64,000 nucleotides of DNA from Gelatoporia subvermispora B (GCA_000320605.2 KB445798.1:1619541-1683540), one strand, 5' to 3'; counted from the stretch's first letter, positions 48,689-64,000 are shown. The notes: generated from the letters alone by a model not told the origin. Program-made: numbers and translations.

Positions 48689-49289
48689 AGTAAAGGATAG
48701 ATGTTAGGCCGATGTACCAGTGCGCCTTCGCGCTGCCGCAATTACTATGTAGGAGGGACGCCGGCTCTGGTCATAGATCAGGTGGTCACTGAGGTGTGGC
48801 GTAGTGATACTTGTTATGGGCTTCAAACCCACTTCAATATGAACAAATTCGCGGCGACACCACTGCCGCTGGAACAGTTCTGGATCAATAGTGACCAATA
48901 GGGCGAATATGACTGACTCACATGTGAAGATGTTCCGAATCCAGACTGCGAATGATCCCGACATGCGCGCAAACAAGTATGTAAGCCTCGAAAGAACAAC
49001 AGTGCCGATCTGCCGTACATGTGTCATAAACTATCGACACGTCATCGCACTCGTGTGCTGCACTCAGTTCCTTACGACACTCTCACAGACGTCCGCGTCA
49101 TGAGTCGATTGTCAGTGAGCGGAACCAACACGACACCAAGGGATGCATGCACCGCGATCTGCTATCTGAGTCCTATCGTCGAAGCGAAACACGTATTCCA
49201 AATCGATTACATCATCTCACACCTACAAATAAATCCTGCAAGGCACAGTGTGACATGCCACGACTGCCGACAGACTTTTGAAACAGCTT
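48689..49289. other. spacer between damaged oxygenase and cellobiose dehydrogenase
   Basis: Contains the duplicated upstream DNA of the oxygenase and the 3' end of the cellobiose dehydrogenase gene. No coding frame is supported. Confidence 0.5.
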
Positions 49290-52659
<3,370 letters not shown>

Positions 52660-54541
52660 CGCGACGAAAAGCGGAAGCTCGTCGTGGCAGCATTCTGCTC
52701 GGCATCCAGTATTTAACGCGATGGAGGGCTGGTGTTGCTACGTCGAGTGCGAAGAACATCCGAGTATACAAAGGCGGCAGACAAGAGATCATGTTGAGTG
52801 ATTGTCTCGTGAGCTTGCGAGGCGGCCTGCGCTGTGCCTGAGCGGCAACACGCACAACACACTGGACGGACCCGAGCGTCGTACGGACCAGAGACGCGGC
52901 GGGAGTGGTGATGCGGAAACACGTCGGAGCCGGAAGCATCACTCGTGACCACAACCGAGAGGATGTTGCGAGACGCTGCAATGAGATTTTCCCGAGAAAT
53001 AAACGTGGAAACAAGAGTCGTCTTGCGGATGAGCAGTGCCCAATGTACACCTGCACACGCCCGGAGACGCCATGACGTCCACCGTCAAGCTAATCTGTCG
53101 TCCGATATTGAACCGATCTAATGCCTGGACGTGCATCTGCTTCATCGTTTCGTACTGAATTGGCCCCGCGCATCGCTGATTGGTGATGTGTCTGAGCTGT
53201 GGGCTATTGCCCCATGGGGCTCCACATAGAACCAGGCTGCATGCAGAAGAGAGGAGATGCCCGCTGACAGTTGGCTACAACCTCGGAGGTCTTACAATGC
53301 CGGGACTTGTACTGCAGGTTGATATGAAGCAACCGTGTTCTATAATCAGAACCACCGGTTCCATGGTGCCTTATACGCGGGGCTCATAAAAGACTGGCTG
53401 TGTAGAATTTTGCAATCGTGAGCTATGAATGCGCCCGCATGACTGCGAATAACTCCGCGTCCACATGCGGCCGAAGAACGTGCTTGAGAGCTTGGATGTG
53501 CATACGAGAATCTAGACCGGGCAAATTGTGATAGGGGCCACTCGATAGCCGACGATGAATGCAAAATGAACCAGGTGACGGGTCCGACAATTGATATGGG
53601 AGCGCTGATAGGGCCTGGCGGCTGTTTGGCAACAGCCTCTGATCCTAACACACGCAAACAGGACCAAATAGCATCCAGGTGTGATCAAGATTACCGACGG
53701 ATGCATTTTGCGATCGAGCACCCTCGTCCTGCATCCACCCGTCGGTTCTGCATCGTTCTTCAATCGGAATCACATCAAATCATTTTAGCGTTTGTGTGAG
53801 CTGCATACTCTTCCATCGTCAACGGTTACGTCAACAGAGCTCGATACCAGCTTGTCAGAATTGCTCCCGACCGCGCGCAGCCTAGGTAGAACGGAAGGAC
53901 GGACCCATTCATTTCATTCAGTTGTTTCATTTGTATTGCCCTGTGTCCCCCGTAGTCCTATCCAAGTGCAAGCACTGATTGAGTGTCACCGTACCCTCAC
54001 CGGCACCACCTGAGACCTAATATACATGTTGGTGCCCTACTTGCATATCTGCCCTGTCCATGGTATTAGATATCTACATACCTCCCACTGCGCCCTCGCC
54101 AATCATGGTGTTCGTAAAATGAAGTATGAAGGAGGAACGCAGCATCCTGCGCTCGCGGGACCAAAACCAAATCGAGGAGATCTCCATATTCCAGGGCCAG
54201 GGTGCCACGTGGCCGCGTGCGGCAAAGTCGTCGAGGACGATGAGCGAGCCTCCCTCGTTGTTCTCCCTCTGCCTGGTTGGCGTTCCCGCGGTTACGGGCT
54301 CGCTCTCGACCAGAGTGACGCCTGCTAGCCTCCCGCTCACGTACATCACTCCTCCACGTCCACGACCAGTGTGAAAGTTCAACGCGCCCTTCCTTTGCCT
54401 TTGCTTCTCGGTTTCTGCTTCTCACCGGTCATCGACCTCAACCATCATCCCTGTCCGGCAGCCCGATCTCTGGACAGCGGCCTTCCCCTGTCCCATATAC
54501 ATTTCTCATTTCTCAAATCTTTGCAACATATCGACCGGGAC
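52660..54541. other. long divergent intergenic region
   Basis: About 1.9 kb between cellobiose dehydrogenase (minus) and the Spg1-type GTPase (plus). Small frames on both strands have no support. The last 200 bases are C/T-rich, as often before fungal start codons. Room exists for carbon-source control of the dehydrogenase, but no site is claimed. Confidence 0.5.
52710..52716 (-). promoter_or_regulatory. TATA-like box of cellobiose dehydrogenase
   Basis: The minus strand reads TTAAATA about 50 bp before the start codon at 52659, a normal spacing for a strong fungal promoter. Confidence 0.5.
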
Positions 54542-55439
54542 ATGTCTACGCAAGCGTCGTCGTCGTCCCCAACGCCCAGCTCGTCAAACGCGGGCCCAAG
54601 CACTCAAAATGGGCGGCCATCTCTGGAGAATGGTAACGAACAGAATAGGTAAAGACGAACACAACTCTCCTCTGTGACAGTGTTCTGACGATGACGCGTA
54701 CTGCAGTGTGGTGATCAAGGTTGGGATGCTGGGGGATTCGCAGATAGGGAAGACGAGTCTCATGGTGAAATATGTGGAGGGACATTTTGACGAGGACTAT
54801 ATCCAGACATTAGGTGCGCATGATACATGTTTGATGTTCTAAGATCATAGGCTAAGCTCTAATCCCCAGGTGTGAACTTCATGGAGAAGACTATTACCGT
54901 GCGACGAACATCGATCACATTCTCACTATGGGATCTGGGCGGGCAACGCGAATTCGTGAACATGCTACCACTAGTCTGCAATGACGCAGTGGCGATCTTG
55001 TTTATGTTCGACCTATCAAGGAAGTCAACATTAAACTCGGTCAAGGAGTGGTATCGACAAGCACGAGGGTTCAACAAGGTGTGTCTCCCATCCACCTGCT
55101 CTGGCAACAGTGATTGCAGCCCTGGCTGCTGACGTGCTGTCTCATCCCTCTTGTGACTGCTGGCTTATTGCTCTGCTACAGACCGCAATACCATTCCTGA
55201 TAGGCACTAAGTTCGACACCTTCGCGACCTTCCCGCGGGACGAGCAAGAAGAGATCACCAAGCAAGCCAAGCGGTTCGCAAAGGCGATGCACGCGTCGCT
55301 CATCTTCTGCTCGACATCGGCATCGATCAACGTGCAGAAGATCTTCAAGATCGTGCTGGCCAAAGCGTTCGACCTCAAATGCGTCATCCCCGAGATAGAC
55401 GGTGTGGGCGAGCCGATCTTGATGTACGTCGACGTATAG
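54542..55439 (+). CDS. spg1: Spg1/Tem1-type small GTPase
   Basis: Exons 54542-54648, 54707-54813, 54870-55078 and 55182-55439 give 226 residues. A Ser/Asn-rich N-terminus of 35 residues precedes a Ras-fold domain: G1 GDSQIGKTS (45-53), G3 WDLGGQ in place of the usual DTAGQ, and G4 GTKFD. The DLGGQ form and the TLGVNFMEK switch text are hallmarks of Spg1 (fission yeast) and Tem1 (budding yeast). These GTPases sit at the spindle pole body at the top of the septation-initiation / mitotic-exit network. No C-terminal CaaX prenylation motif is present, as expected for this subfamily (ends MYVDV). Introns are 56-103 nt and all keep frame. Confidence 0.94.
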
Positions 55440-56543
55440 CCCTAGGCGTGACTGCGCCCACAGTCTGGTATCCTGAGCCTGAAAGATTGCATGGTGGGTG
55501 GAAGGGGCTAGAGGAAAACAACACAGGTACATTGACTCTACTGTGCTGTATTTGTCTTACCGGATCATGATGCAGGTACATGCGCTGCCTCGGCACATAG
55601 AGCGTCCTCTCCTATGCAGACTTCCAAGACGGGCGCCGTGACGTGACTCAGGCTCGTCATGCACACCTGACCCATGCCACAGCTGCCTTCGTGTACATCC
55701 AGAGAGGACCAGATCGTCGGACAGCAGTATCACTTGCATTTTCCCCAGCTAGCTTATTCTCTTTCTTCCCGCTCGTATAGTCTAGTCCAATCTTCCGCAC
55801 CCCGCCACACACCGTCTTCCCTCCATTCCCCGCTTCCCCGCATCTTTCCTTCGTGTTTCCTGTTGTCGTTATGTCTGTTCGCTGCATATCCACTCCGCGT
55901 TTACCCGCTCGTCGTTTGCATACCTATATAATGTCGATCTGCTATTTTCCGAGCATTTGTGATGTGTTTTCTGCGCCGTTGTCATTGTGAAGTATCAAAG
56001 AGATAAGTATACCGTAGGACTGATATATGCCCTTAAACCTTGTAGCACGAGGAGATGCACCTGTCCAACATGTGTCATGGCCGAGCTGAGTGAGAATTCG
56101 ATTAGACGCGCAAGAAACCTTCTGGCTGCAGCCAACTTCCACGCGTGACGGTGGTTGTGATTCATCCTCTGCATGAATGTCGATGTTCACCCGTTCCGCG
56201 AACTTCTCGGCTGGTTTTTACTATGGCTTATGCACCCATTCCGATAGCTGCATTGGAGTGGCTTGGGGCAGACCTTAGATGTTATGCATTACGACCGAAT
56301 CCTGCATCCCCTTGCTTCTTTAGATGCGTGTCACGAAAGGCGCAGACGAAACTATATCGACTTCTGCGAGCTTTAAATGGGTAGCTTCAAGGAGTGTAAG
56401 AGTAGAATATAGCATCCGGCGGGCTTCTCGTCTATACAAAGCGTCGTTCTTCTCACAGAATTCATGAGCTTGAAGCTCGAAGGTTTAAAGATCCAGTTTG
56501 GTAGTGCCCCATTTCCTCACTCTTGCACGTTCATCTGCGCAAC
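55440..56543. other. intergenic, nothing recognised
   Basis: Holds the 3' end of the GTPase gene and the promoter of the permease. It includes a C/T-rich tract around 55740-55870. No coding frame is supported. Confidence 0.5.
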
Positions 56544-59367
56544 ATGTTTCCCTCTCAAGCAGGGCGTACTCCCTCTGGCTCAGACAGTGTCGAGAAAGAG
56601 CCAACGAAAGTCCCCAATCCCGTCGGGGCAGAGAAAGTGGCCTTGGAGCATGTAGAGGATACGGTGATGTTAGCGCCCCCGAAGCTGACCGCGGAGCAAG
56701 AGCGAATGGTGTGGCGGAAGATCGACGTACGTATCGTGCCTATCGTCAGTGAGTCCACTTTCTCGAATGGAAAGCGAACATTAGCACTGATGTCTGACTA
56801 GCGGTCATGTATTTGTGTTCATTCATGGACAGAGGTATCCAAACATGCTGCTCCTGAACGAAACCCTCACAAGCCTGAGCGAAATAGGAAACGTCGGTGG
56901 GTAATGTTCACACACAAGATCGCGACTAACGAAAACTCACAAATTCTGTGATACAGGCAACGCAAAGCTCCAAGGACTGATCTCACAGCTCAACTTAACT
57001 GGAAACAGATATAACATTGCTCTGGTACGACATTTGCATTATACCACTATCGCTACCTCATGTCAAGACATCGCAGACAATGTACTTCATCGTAAGGGCA
57101 ATTGGTTGGTAGCATTCGTGTGTGCTTAGACCTTAGTGTTTGTCAGCCATACTGTCTCCTGGAATTCCCGGCGAAGTGAGTCATGTTGCCTAGATATCTT
57201 AGGCCTGACTTAGGCGTGCAATGAGTTGACTCGCGTGTAGTCTCCTTCTTAAGAAAGTCAAGCCATCTAGGTAAATTGTCATTTCTTATTTGTATATTTC
57301 GTAGCGCTGAACATGCCGCATGGTTTCTGGAAAGATGGCTACCATTGATCACTGTCAGTTGGAACCTCCACATATGTGCATACTGTATGATTCTCACTCA
57401 AGTGACCGAACCTGTTCTCAAGCTGCTCTGGGGGATAACTATGTAATGCTGCTCTATGCAATTATGATCCCTCATATCGCTCATTTTGTCTTCCAGGACA
57501 TTGATGGGCCTTGTCAAGAAGTACCCGTCCGCACTGGGGTTCTCTTTGCCTGCTCATATGACTGGCTTAGCTATCCACAACTCGTCGTCGTCCGGGTTCT
57601 ATTAGGTATCATGGAAGCCGGCCAATTCCCTGGCGCAATCTACCTGTACGTTACTTCAGCCTGCATACACACATGCTGCACTTAGAATTCGAACATAGCT
57701 TGACCTTGTGGTATCCGCGACATATGCTCCAATTTCGCATCGCCCTTTTCTATGGTGGGGCTGGTCTAGCTGGTGCATCCGCTTTGGGGAGAATGGCCAT
57801 GACCATTCGCTAACTTGAACCACAGGCGCATTCTCTGGTCTGTTGGCGTTTGGCATCTCTTTCATGTCCGGTACTGCTGGATTGCTTGGCTGGTCGTGGA
57901 TCTTTGTGAGTATCCGCACGACAGCCTTGCATTTGGAAAGAACTATATATCGAGCTGATTCTTCAATGCTAGATCGTGGAAGGCATTGTCACGGTCCTGG
58001 TCAGCGTGATTGGGTATTTTGGTGGGTCTGCCATAGAAAATGTTTTTCAAGCTCTTATTCAAATGCTATCATCGTAGTGATGGTAGATTTGCCTTCTACC
58101 GCGACATTTATGACGCCCGAGGAGCGGGTATATATTGTCTGGCGGAAGAGTACGTACTCCGTCCCTAAGTCGAAGTATTTTTTCTTACAAAAATGCATGC
58201 GGATATGCAATAACTTCTTGTTTGTTCACTGACAGAGTACGACAACCTTTCTATGGGGGAGGAGGAGCATTTTGAACTCCGTCACTTGTGGGAAGCATTC
58301 ACAGATTGGCAGGTTCATGGTCTAGTCAATCCCCGAAACAAGACTACTGATGCAATATGGAACCATGCAGGTCTGGTTGTTTATACCACTCTACCTCTCT
58401 TTCGTTACGCCTAGTAAGTGCCCATAAGACCCACATCAATGTCGTCATGTAACAGAGATTATCGGTCTCCAGCATATGGGTTTGCGCTCTTCCTGCCGTA
58501 TGTCGCTCATCCTCAAGACATGTGATCACTTCTGACGTTCGCGATGCATAGCTCCATCATCAATGGGTAAATCCGTTTGTGCACCCGACTACTTTGAGTG
58601 ACACCGCGCGCATAGCTTTGGATTCAACACCACGATAAGCCAATTGCTTACTGTTCCTCCGTATGCCTGCGCTGGTACGTTGTATGTTCTATCAACCGAA
58701 ATGCCTCGCATCCCATATCACCCTCACGAACTCAGCTGTCTTACTCATCAAATTCGCTATCTGGTCCGACGCTAAGAAGTTACGCTCACCTTTCATCGCT
58801 GTGGGGCTCGCCATGTCCGTCATAGGGTTCACGCTCAATATCGCCGACGTGCCCATTGGGGTCAAGTATCTCGGGACGTTCTTTGTAGTTATCGGGACCT
58901 TCGCAGGCTTCCCTGGGATTCTCTCCTGGTACGTTCTACCACTGTTTTCATGGATATGTTTATGCAAGTATTTATTGCGAGATTATATGTAGGCAGGGAA
59001 ACAATATGGCGGGACACTACAAACGCGGAATAGGAATGGCAATTACCACCAGTTTTGCTAACTGCGGCGGGATAATCGCGAGCAATATATATCGCGCCCA
59101 GGACGCACCGCATTACCGCTTAGGCCGTACGCAGACTTGCCATGTAGTATCGATAGCAGCACACTGACTTGCGCTGCAGACGGTATCGAACTGATGTTCG
59201 TCGGCATCGGCCTGCTGGTCCTTCCAGTATTGGTTGCCTTGTATCGGCATATCAATGTGTTGCATGCTAAAGCGCAGATGGAAGCAGAGGAGAAGGGGGT
59301 TACGTACGATGCAGAGGAGCAACGCAAACTCGGTGATCGAGCCCATGAGTTCAGATATACAATCTAG
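56544..59367 (+). CDS. MFS anion permease, Dal5/allantoate-permease type
   Basis: Twenty-three exons keep frame for 513 residues: 56544-56748, 56802-56834, 56888-56896 (9 nt), 56957-57024, 57077-57091, 57147-57175, 57241-57270, 57335-57353, 57423-57442, 57497-57526, 57571-57645, 57699-57772, 57826-57905, 57973-58021, 58078-58149, 58236-58312, 58371-58413, 58473-58497, 58552-58566, 58616-58674, 58736-58928, 58993-59126 and 59180-59367. The Dal5-type anion:cation symporter signature is clear: VMYLCSFMDRGNVGNAKLQG, LTGNRYNIALTMYFIPYCLL, FPANLLLKKVKPSRWLP, VRVLLGIMEAGQFPGAIYL, GAFSGLLAFGISFMSGT, SIINGFGFNTTISQLLTVPP and GIELMFVGIGL. It should be a plasma-membrane importer of a carboxylate such as allantoate, nicotinate or pantothenate; the substrate is not readable. 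Confidence 0.92.
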
Positions 59368-59632
59368 GGGCCCGATGAACTTAGTTAGGAATCGTGGTAT
59401 AGTCGAGTCGAATTGCCACTTGAACAATTGACCACAATGATACGGGTTACGCGACAACGGATGTGGATCTGGGACGAAGCGACAGGAAACTCATCATTGC
59501 AGTCGGCCTTACCGTCTAAACTAACTCGCTTGTACCCAAACTAAGTGAGACACATATCCTATCTGTTTCCGAGGAAAGCGAAGATGACATCCGAGATTGA
59601 CAGAGAAACTCCGTCCTGCACATTGCACTCCA

Positions 59633-60935
59633 TTACATCTTCCTTGCGAGGATCATCGCCACCGGCCATTCTATCGTCACCTCCTCGTCCTCAGCTACCA
59701 TCGGGCCTTCTCCCTCCTCCCCGACTCCATGTTCCCATCCTAGAACCTGCACTGGGGCTGCTGCTTCCTTCGTCCGTGCGGCCTCGCGCCGCAGACGCCG
59801 CCAGAACCGCTCCTCGATCCCGCCCCCAGGACGCGTCGCATCCTCGGGGTATTGTTCCTTGAACGTATGGAGCGACGAAAAGGTGCGGAGGTACTCGAGG
59901 AGACCCGCCCATGTGGTGCGCTGGCTCAGGATCGGCGGGCGCGGGTTGGGGAGGTCGGGATGGTAGTCGCCTAGGCGCGCCTGCTTCAGTATGCATTAGG
60001 CTGATCAAGGAGGCTAGGAGCGCACCGGTGAAGTACACCCGTTCGACGTCGTGGAATCCTGCCGGAGGGTCCGGGATCGCCACGAGGTGGTCGTCCACCA
60101 CTGTCCGGCCCGGTTGCTCCCAGTGCGGCCCGAGCGACGTCGCGGGGTCGCTGCCCCGGGAGTACGCGTGGATAAGGGGCGTCGCGTGTGGGATAGCGGG
60201 GAGGCGGAACTCGGAGTATCCCTGTGAAACAAATTGTGTTAGGCTTTGAGTGTTGTTATTAGAGATTGGAGTAAGACACACCCAGACGGCGAGGCTGCCG
60301 CCACGACGCAGGACACGAGCGGCCTCAGGCCAGAGACGCGTCCAGTCGAACCAGTGAGCGGCTTGTGCTAGGGGCGTGGAAGACAGCACAGTAAGAATAT
60401 GCGCCACTTAGGAATGAATGAGAACTACTGTACCAGACACGATTAGGTCGACGCTGCCTTCCTCTAAAAAGTCAAGCGACTCTGCACTACCATGCACGAG
60501 CCGCGTGCGCGAGGCCAGGGATGCATAATCGGCCTTCGCATTGCCGTCCGAGTCGAACGTCGAGCGGGTCTGGAGCGCCTGCGTTGCTTGGGCAATCATA
60601 CGTTCGGATGGCTCGACGCCGATGATATGTTTGAACGGCGTGAGTTCTATGGTGGCGTTTCCTACGATGATGTTCAAGCGTGATTTAGACTGCGGAGATC
60701 GTCTGAGGGCGGTGACGCACCAGTCCCGCAACCCAGGTCGACTGCCTGTTCCCAGCGTGCACCGGGCGCGCGTCCGTGGTATTGAAAGACAAAGTCGAAC
60801 AGCTGGCGGGGATAAGTCGGCCGTGCTATGCCGTAGTGATGCAATCATGGATTATGATTTTCTGCAGCACTATGTAGGAGATGTACCTGCTGCGTATTTC
60901 GCCGCGTCATAAGTGGCCTTTGTGTACGTCGCCAT
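59633..60935 (-). CDS. SAM-dependent methyltransferase, Tmt1 (trans-aconitate methyltransferase) type
   Basis: Minus-strand exons 60887-60935, 60721-60825, 60434-60661, 60282-60367, 60039-60221 and 59633-59980 give 332 residues. N-terminal ATYTKATYDAAKYAAARPTY and FDFVFQYHG lead to the SAM-binding motif AVDLGCGTG, then FKHIIGVEPSERMI, VHGSAESL, DLIVSG and AQAAHWFDWTRLW, the usual order of this class I methyltransferase group. The C-terminal part has RTTWAGLLEYLRTFSSLHTF and ERFWRRLRREA, typical of fungal Tmt1-like proteins. Yeast Tmt1 methylates trans-aconitate and related acids; the substrate here is only inferred. The fifth intron uses the donor at 60038, because the neighbouring donor would break the frame. 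Confidence 0.88.
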
Positions 60936-62639
60936 GAGTAGGGGTATAGGATATAGGTGTCGAATGGCTTTATGCAGTTGTGTCCTCGATCGGTGGTGTG
61001 GTGCATACGGCGGCGCAGTTGTTAAATATGAGACAGGCGGCTAATGGACTCATCGGACATTCGGACGAAGCACAGGGGTCACATACAAAGCCGTCGCCCA
61101 TCAGAATACGGCTTCGGGATTGATGGCACGTCGCCGCTTGGTGTGTATTCCCGCGTTTCGCTGATCCACCTGACAGTTCGTTAATACAAAACGGCCAGAG
61201 AGGAGCTGTGGCGAACGTACTGGCGCTCGACACTCACCACAGGCTCGGACCGAGCGCCGATATTGACAGAGCTATCGATCCCAAGAGAAGCGTAGAGGCG
61301 TTCTTGAGCGCCGCACCGCCTCTGGATTGTTGGTCAGCACTGTAAAGTGCTGCGGTGCCGGTCAGCTCTTGACGCTGTATATGAAGTACGAAGCCTCTGA
61401 AGACACGATGTATGCTGAGACACCATCCTCAGTGACACAGGGTATTGCACCGTCTGGCCATGCGGGACAAGGTAACAACGCTTGGTCCATCCTCATCCAG
61501 GCAATATGCTGCGCGCGAAACGAGCGTCCTTCAGGTCTACGAGATGTATTTTCGTGGAAGGTCTCGCAGGCTAGATCAAGGACCCCAACGGAGGGCTTGT
61601 TTGGCAAGTTGCTAAGTACCGCGAAACCCTGGCCCTTCAGCGGAACAAGCTTGTTTTCGAAGTCAAGGGTCTGCTTGGGTATGGGTCATTGTGCTTCACT
61701 GACGAATGGACTGAATACTAGAATCACGAAGAGATACTGACATACTTGTATTCGCCCAGTATGCCTTAGGTACCTACGGTGCCCATGACACCCTGTTGGA
61801 TGAAGCAGCGTAGTATTCGCGAGGTCGTCTTTCTTTGTGCACATAGGCCCATGAATGCCATGGCACAGTGTCGGATGTTTCTGCAGGTACATCGAACAAG
61901 CTAGCAGAGATACAACAAGGTTCCGAGAAGAACCAGAGACAAGGACGGATAACGGATACATTCTAGTCGGAAGGGAAGCGAGGATCGTTGTCGTCGTATC
62001 GATTGTTCAGCGCTGAAGGTTACCACTGCAATGTTTCCGTCCGGTAGAGTATAGTTATGTTTAGACAGACATCTTATGAAGTTGTCTTTTTCGTGTATTG
62101 TCCAACCTGCCTTCGCGTTTCTCGTGTTTAAAAGAGTCCCTGCGACTGCGAGTTGGTTGAGGAGAAGAGCAAAGCGGAGCACTTAGGCGCTTACACGGTT
62201 GGTGGCGTCTTGGCCGAGGAGCGCCCAGCATCCGATAACCCTCCTTCCATCGTCTTACTACCGGACATCGTTTTAGACACCCTGTTCTCACCTCGGACGT
62301 CATTGTAGCAAATGTGGTTGGTCTCAAGAACATATAGGAGAATACAGTTACAGCGACTCTCAGATCTTGTTCAGAACGGAAGCCGCCAGCACAACGAGAA
62401 CCTGCAGCCTGCGTTTCACCACGGTTTGATGCTCGTTGGAGTCTTTTTCAATTCAGAATGGGCCCATTCGTCAACATTTTGCTTTTTTACAACTATTTTT
62501 GACTAGATTGTTGGTCGAAAGAGACGGGATAACATCTGGCGAGTGTGCATATGCTCGCTCCTGATAGGACCAATGCCTCACAAGGCGCCGCTGATACCTT
62601 CGCCGGGAACACATCTACACGCATGGACGCAACATCACT
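60936..62639. other. gene-poor stretch, no gene called
   Basis: A minus frame at 60970-61233 encodes a Cys-rich tail (CDPCASSECP, NNCAAVCTT), and a hydrophobic minus frame precedes it, but no phase-consistent join was found. A minus frame at 61901-62182 starts with a signal-like MLRFALLLNQLAVAGTLL. These could be exons of small secreted proteins or chance. Confidence 0.4.
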
Positions 62640-63720
62640 TGATCTTCTCGGCGAAATTGACCTCGTTGCATCAACTCAATCGAATCCGTGCTCCTCTGAG
62701 ATCTGCCGTCTGAATTTCGTTTGCATTTGCGAATCCTCGACCTGGGTGGCAACCCCGGTAGCAGCTGCTCCATGCCCCGTGACGATATATGGCAATGCTA
62801 CAATGATTTCGCAAGAGAACCACCCGGTATTTGTTCTCCCTCCGTGCTGTTGAATCTTCGTCACCTGTTGCTCGCGAACCGCAACTTATCGCTCCTTATC
62901 GCGCGCGGCGTCTCGACGAAGATCGGTTCCTTATTCTTCTGGTCGACAGCATGACGCCTCTCAGGGACATTGTGCGCTGCCGGGACCGCGGTCCACCAGT
63001 TTTTACTCTGCCCATGTGTTGGGACGCTAGACAGCCTCACCGCATGTCACGCTTCTGCGTCTGTTCTGCTCTGCACTGAGCGTAATCAAGCGACCTGCCT
63101 CGACATCACCTGATCTTAGCGGTGAAAAATAATTCTTTGCACCAACTCAGTCGAATTCGTGTTCCTCTGAGGTCCGGCGTCCGCAGCGTGTCCGTCTGCA
63201 TTTTGCGAGTCTTCGAGCCGGGTGGCAAGCCCCGTAGCAACCGCTCCGGACTCCGGCCGTAATATGTGGCAAGGCTGCAATGCTTTCGCAAGATACGCTT
63301 CCGGGATTCACTTCGCTCGGTACTGCTGGGCCTTCATTCGCAAACCGCGACTTATCACTAGCACTCCTTATCACGTGCCATCTCGAGGGAGTTCGATTCG
63401 TTGCTCTTCCGGCAGGCAGCACGACGTCTCTGCGCCTCGCGGACATGGAACAGTATGCATCGCGATAGCTATCGCAGTCCTTGTCGGGCAATCCGCCAGG
63501 ACTTCTAGCGGTCTCCGTCCATCAAATGTAGCTACCATGCGCCCACCTCCGTGCCTCAGGGACATTGTGCGTTGCCGGATGTGCAGTCCACTAGGCTTCG
63601 CGCCGTCCATGTGCTAGGACGCCAGACAGACTCACCGCGCGCCGGGCTCGCCGCATGGCGCACTTCTTGGACCGCGTCTGCTGCTCTGCGCCGTGGCCGG
63701 CGAAGTCGAGTAGCCTGCCT
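62640..63720. repeat. imperfect tandem duplication of about 0.5 kb
   Basis: Copy 1 runs from about 62640 to 63105 and copy 2 from about 63106 to 63700. Shared landmarks are CACTTGATCTT / CACCTGATCTT, TCAACTCAATCGAATCCGTG / CCAACTCAGTCGAATTCGTG, GGGTGGCAA, ACTTATC, AGGGACATTGTGCG and CCGCAACTTATC / CCGCGACTTATC. Copy 2 is longer by an insertion in its second half. Neither copy has a convincing gene. Confidence 0.65.
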
Positions 63721-63790
63721 CGAGATCACCGTATGCCGTATCTCATCCGAGGAAGCGAAGCACAGTACAAAAGGCCCCGCGCGATGCTCA

Positions 63791-64000
63791 ATGAACCCAG
63801 AAGACTACCTGTTCACGGTTGTCTTCGAGGCTCTCGCCCAGCCCATCTGGATACTCGCCATGGCCCGCTCGTCCGCATTCCAGCTCGTCATCACCCTGGC
63901 CGCCGCGGTCCTCGCTGCCGTCGTCGCGGTCAGTGCCACCCAGGCCATGCGGCGGCCTGCTGAGTACAAGGAAGCGGCACGGCACTACGAGACCGGCAGC
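63791..64000 (+). CDS. membrane protein of unknown function, N-terminal part
   Basis: The ATG at 63791 opens 70 codons with no stop before the window ends, so the rest is missing. The text runs MNPEDYLFTVVFEALAQPIW, then a hydrophobic segment (FQLVITLAAAVLAAVVAVSA), then basic and polar residues (MRRPAEYKEAARHYETGS). The high GC and third-position bias agree with real genes here. It looks like a single N-terminal membrane anchor. No family is recognised and an intron could lie nearby. Confidence 0.55.
   Translation, partial: MNPEDYLFTVVFEALAQPIWILAMARSSAFQLVITLAAAVLAAVVAVSATQAMRRPAEYKEAARHYETGS

Noticed and set aside
60970..61233. Cys-rich small secreted protein
   Set aside because: The Cys-rich tail has no start or signal sequence in frame, and the hydrophobic segment upstream cannot be joined to it in phase with the donors present.
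61901..62182. Small secreted protein with signal-like start
   Set aside because: A signal-like N-terminus alone is weak evidence; the following sequence has no cysteine pattern, homologue or supported exon.

Overview
The window is nuclear DNA of a filamentous basidiomycete, most likely an Agaricomycete of the wood-decay (polypore-like) type. Nearly every gene is cut by many GT-AG introns of about 50-70 nt. The gene content fits this lineage: a class I cellobiose dehydrogenase, DUF6533- and DUF6535-type membrane proteins, F-box/LRR-like proteins in tandem, and a HAD-type class II terpene cyclase. Gene models were rebuilt by hand from splice sites. For most genes the exon lengths add up to an uninterrupted frame ending in a stop, which is the main support for the boundaries given.

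Left part (1-26 kb). A Ty3/gypsy gag gene runs off the left edge (minus strand) behind a candidate LTR. A long proline/glutamine-rich F-box protein follows (3.5-9.0 kb), then phosphomannose isomerase (9.6-11.0 kb). Next is a gene-poor stretch holding a perfect 39-bp palindrome, a DUF6533 membrane protein (12.9-14.7 kb), triosephosphate isomerase (minus, 15.1-16.1 kb), a divergent aquaporin-family channel (17.4-18.8 kb), a HAD/terpene-cyclase fusion (minus, 20.3-21.9 kb) and a DUF6535 protein (24.0-26.4 kb).

Middle part (26-49 kb) is built largely from duplicated genes. Two paralogues of a large disordered protein with an N-terminal myristoylation signal and C-terminal membrane segments lie at 26.6-28.8 and 29.9-32.1 kb, with a wrecked third copy at about 36.5 kb. 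Two tandem F-box/LRR-like genes (33.4-35.1 and 36.9-38.6 kb) were duplicated together with their upstream DNA. Two serine carboxypeptidases (39.5-41.7 minus, 42.6-44.7 plus) form a head-to-head pair with the same 12-exon layout. Two 2-oxoglutarate/Fe(II) oxygenases (45.3-46.8 and 47.5-48.7 kb) are in tandem; the second has a frameshift and an internal deletion.

Right part (49-64 kb). Cellobiose dehydrogenase (20 exons, minus), a Spg1/Tem1-type GTPase, a Dal5-type MFS anion permease with 23 exons including a 9-nt exon, and a Tmt1-type methyltransferase (minus). An imperfect tandem repeat follows, then the first 70 codons of a membrane protein that leaves the window.

Functionally the region mixes housekeeping genes (PMI, TPI, Spg1) with secreted or decay-related enzymes (cellobiose dehydrogenase, carboxypeptidases) and rapidly duplicating lineage-specific families. 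No CRISPR array, rRNA or tRNA gene was seen.
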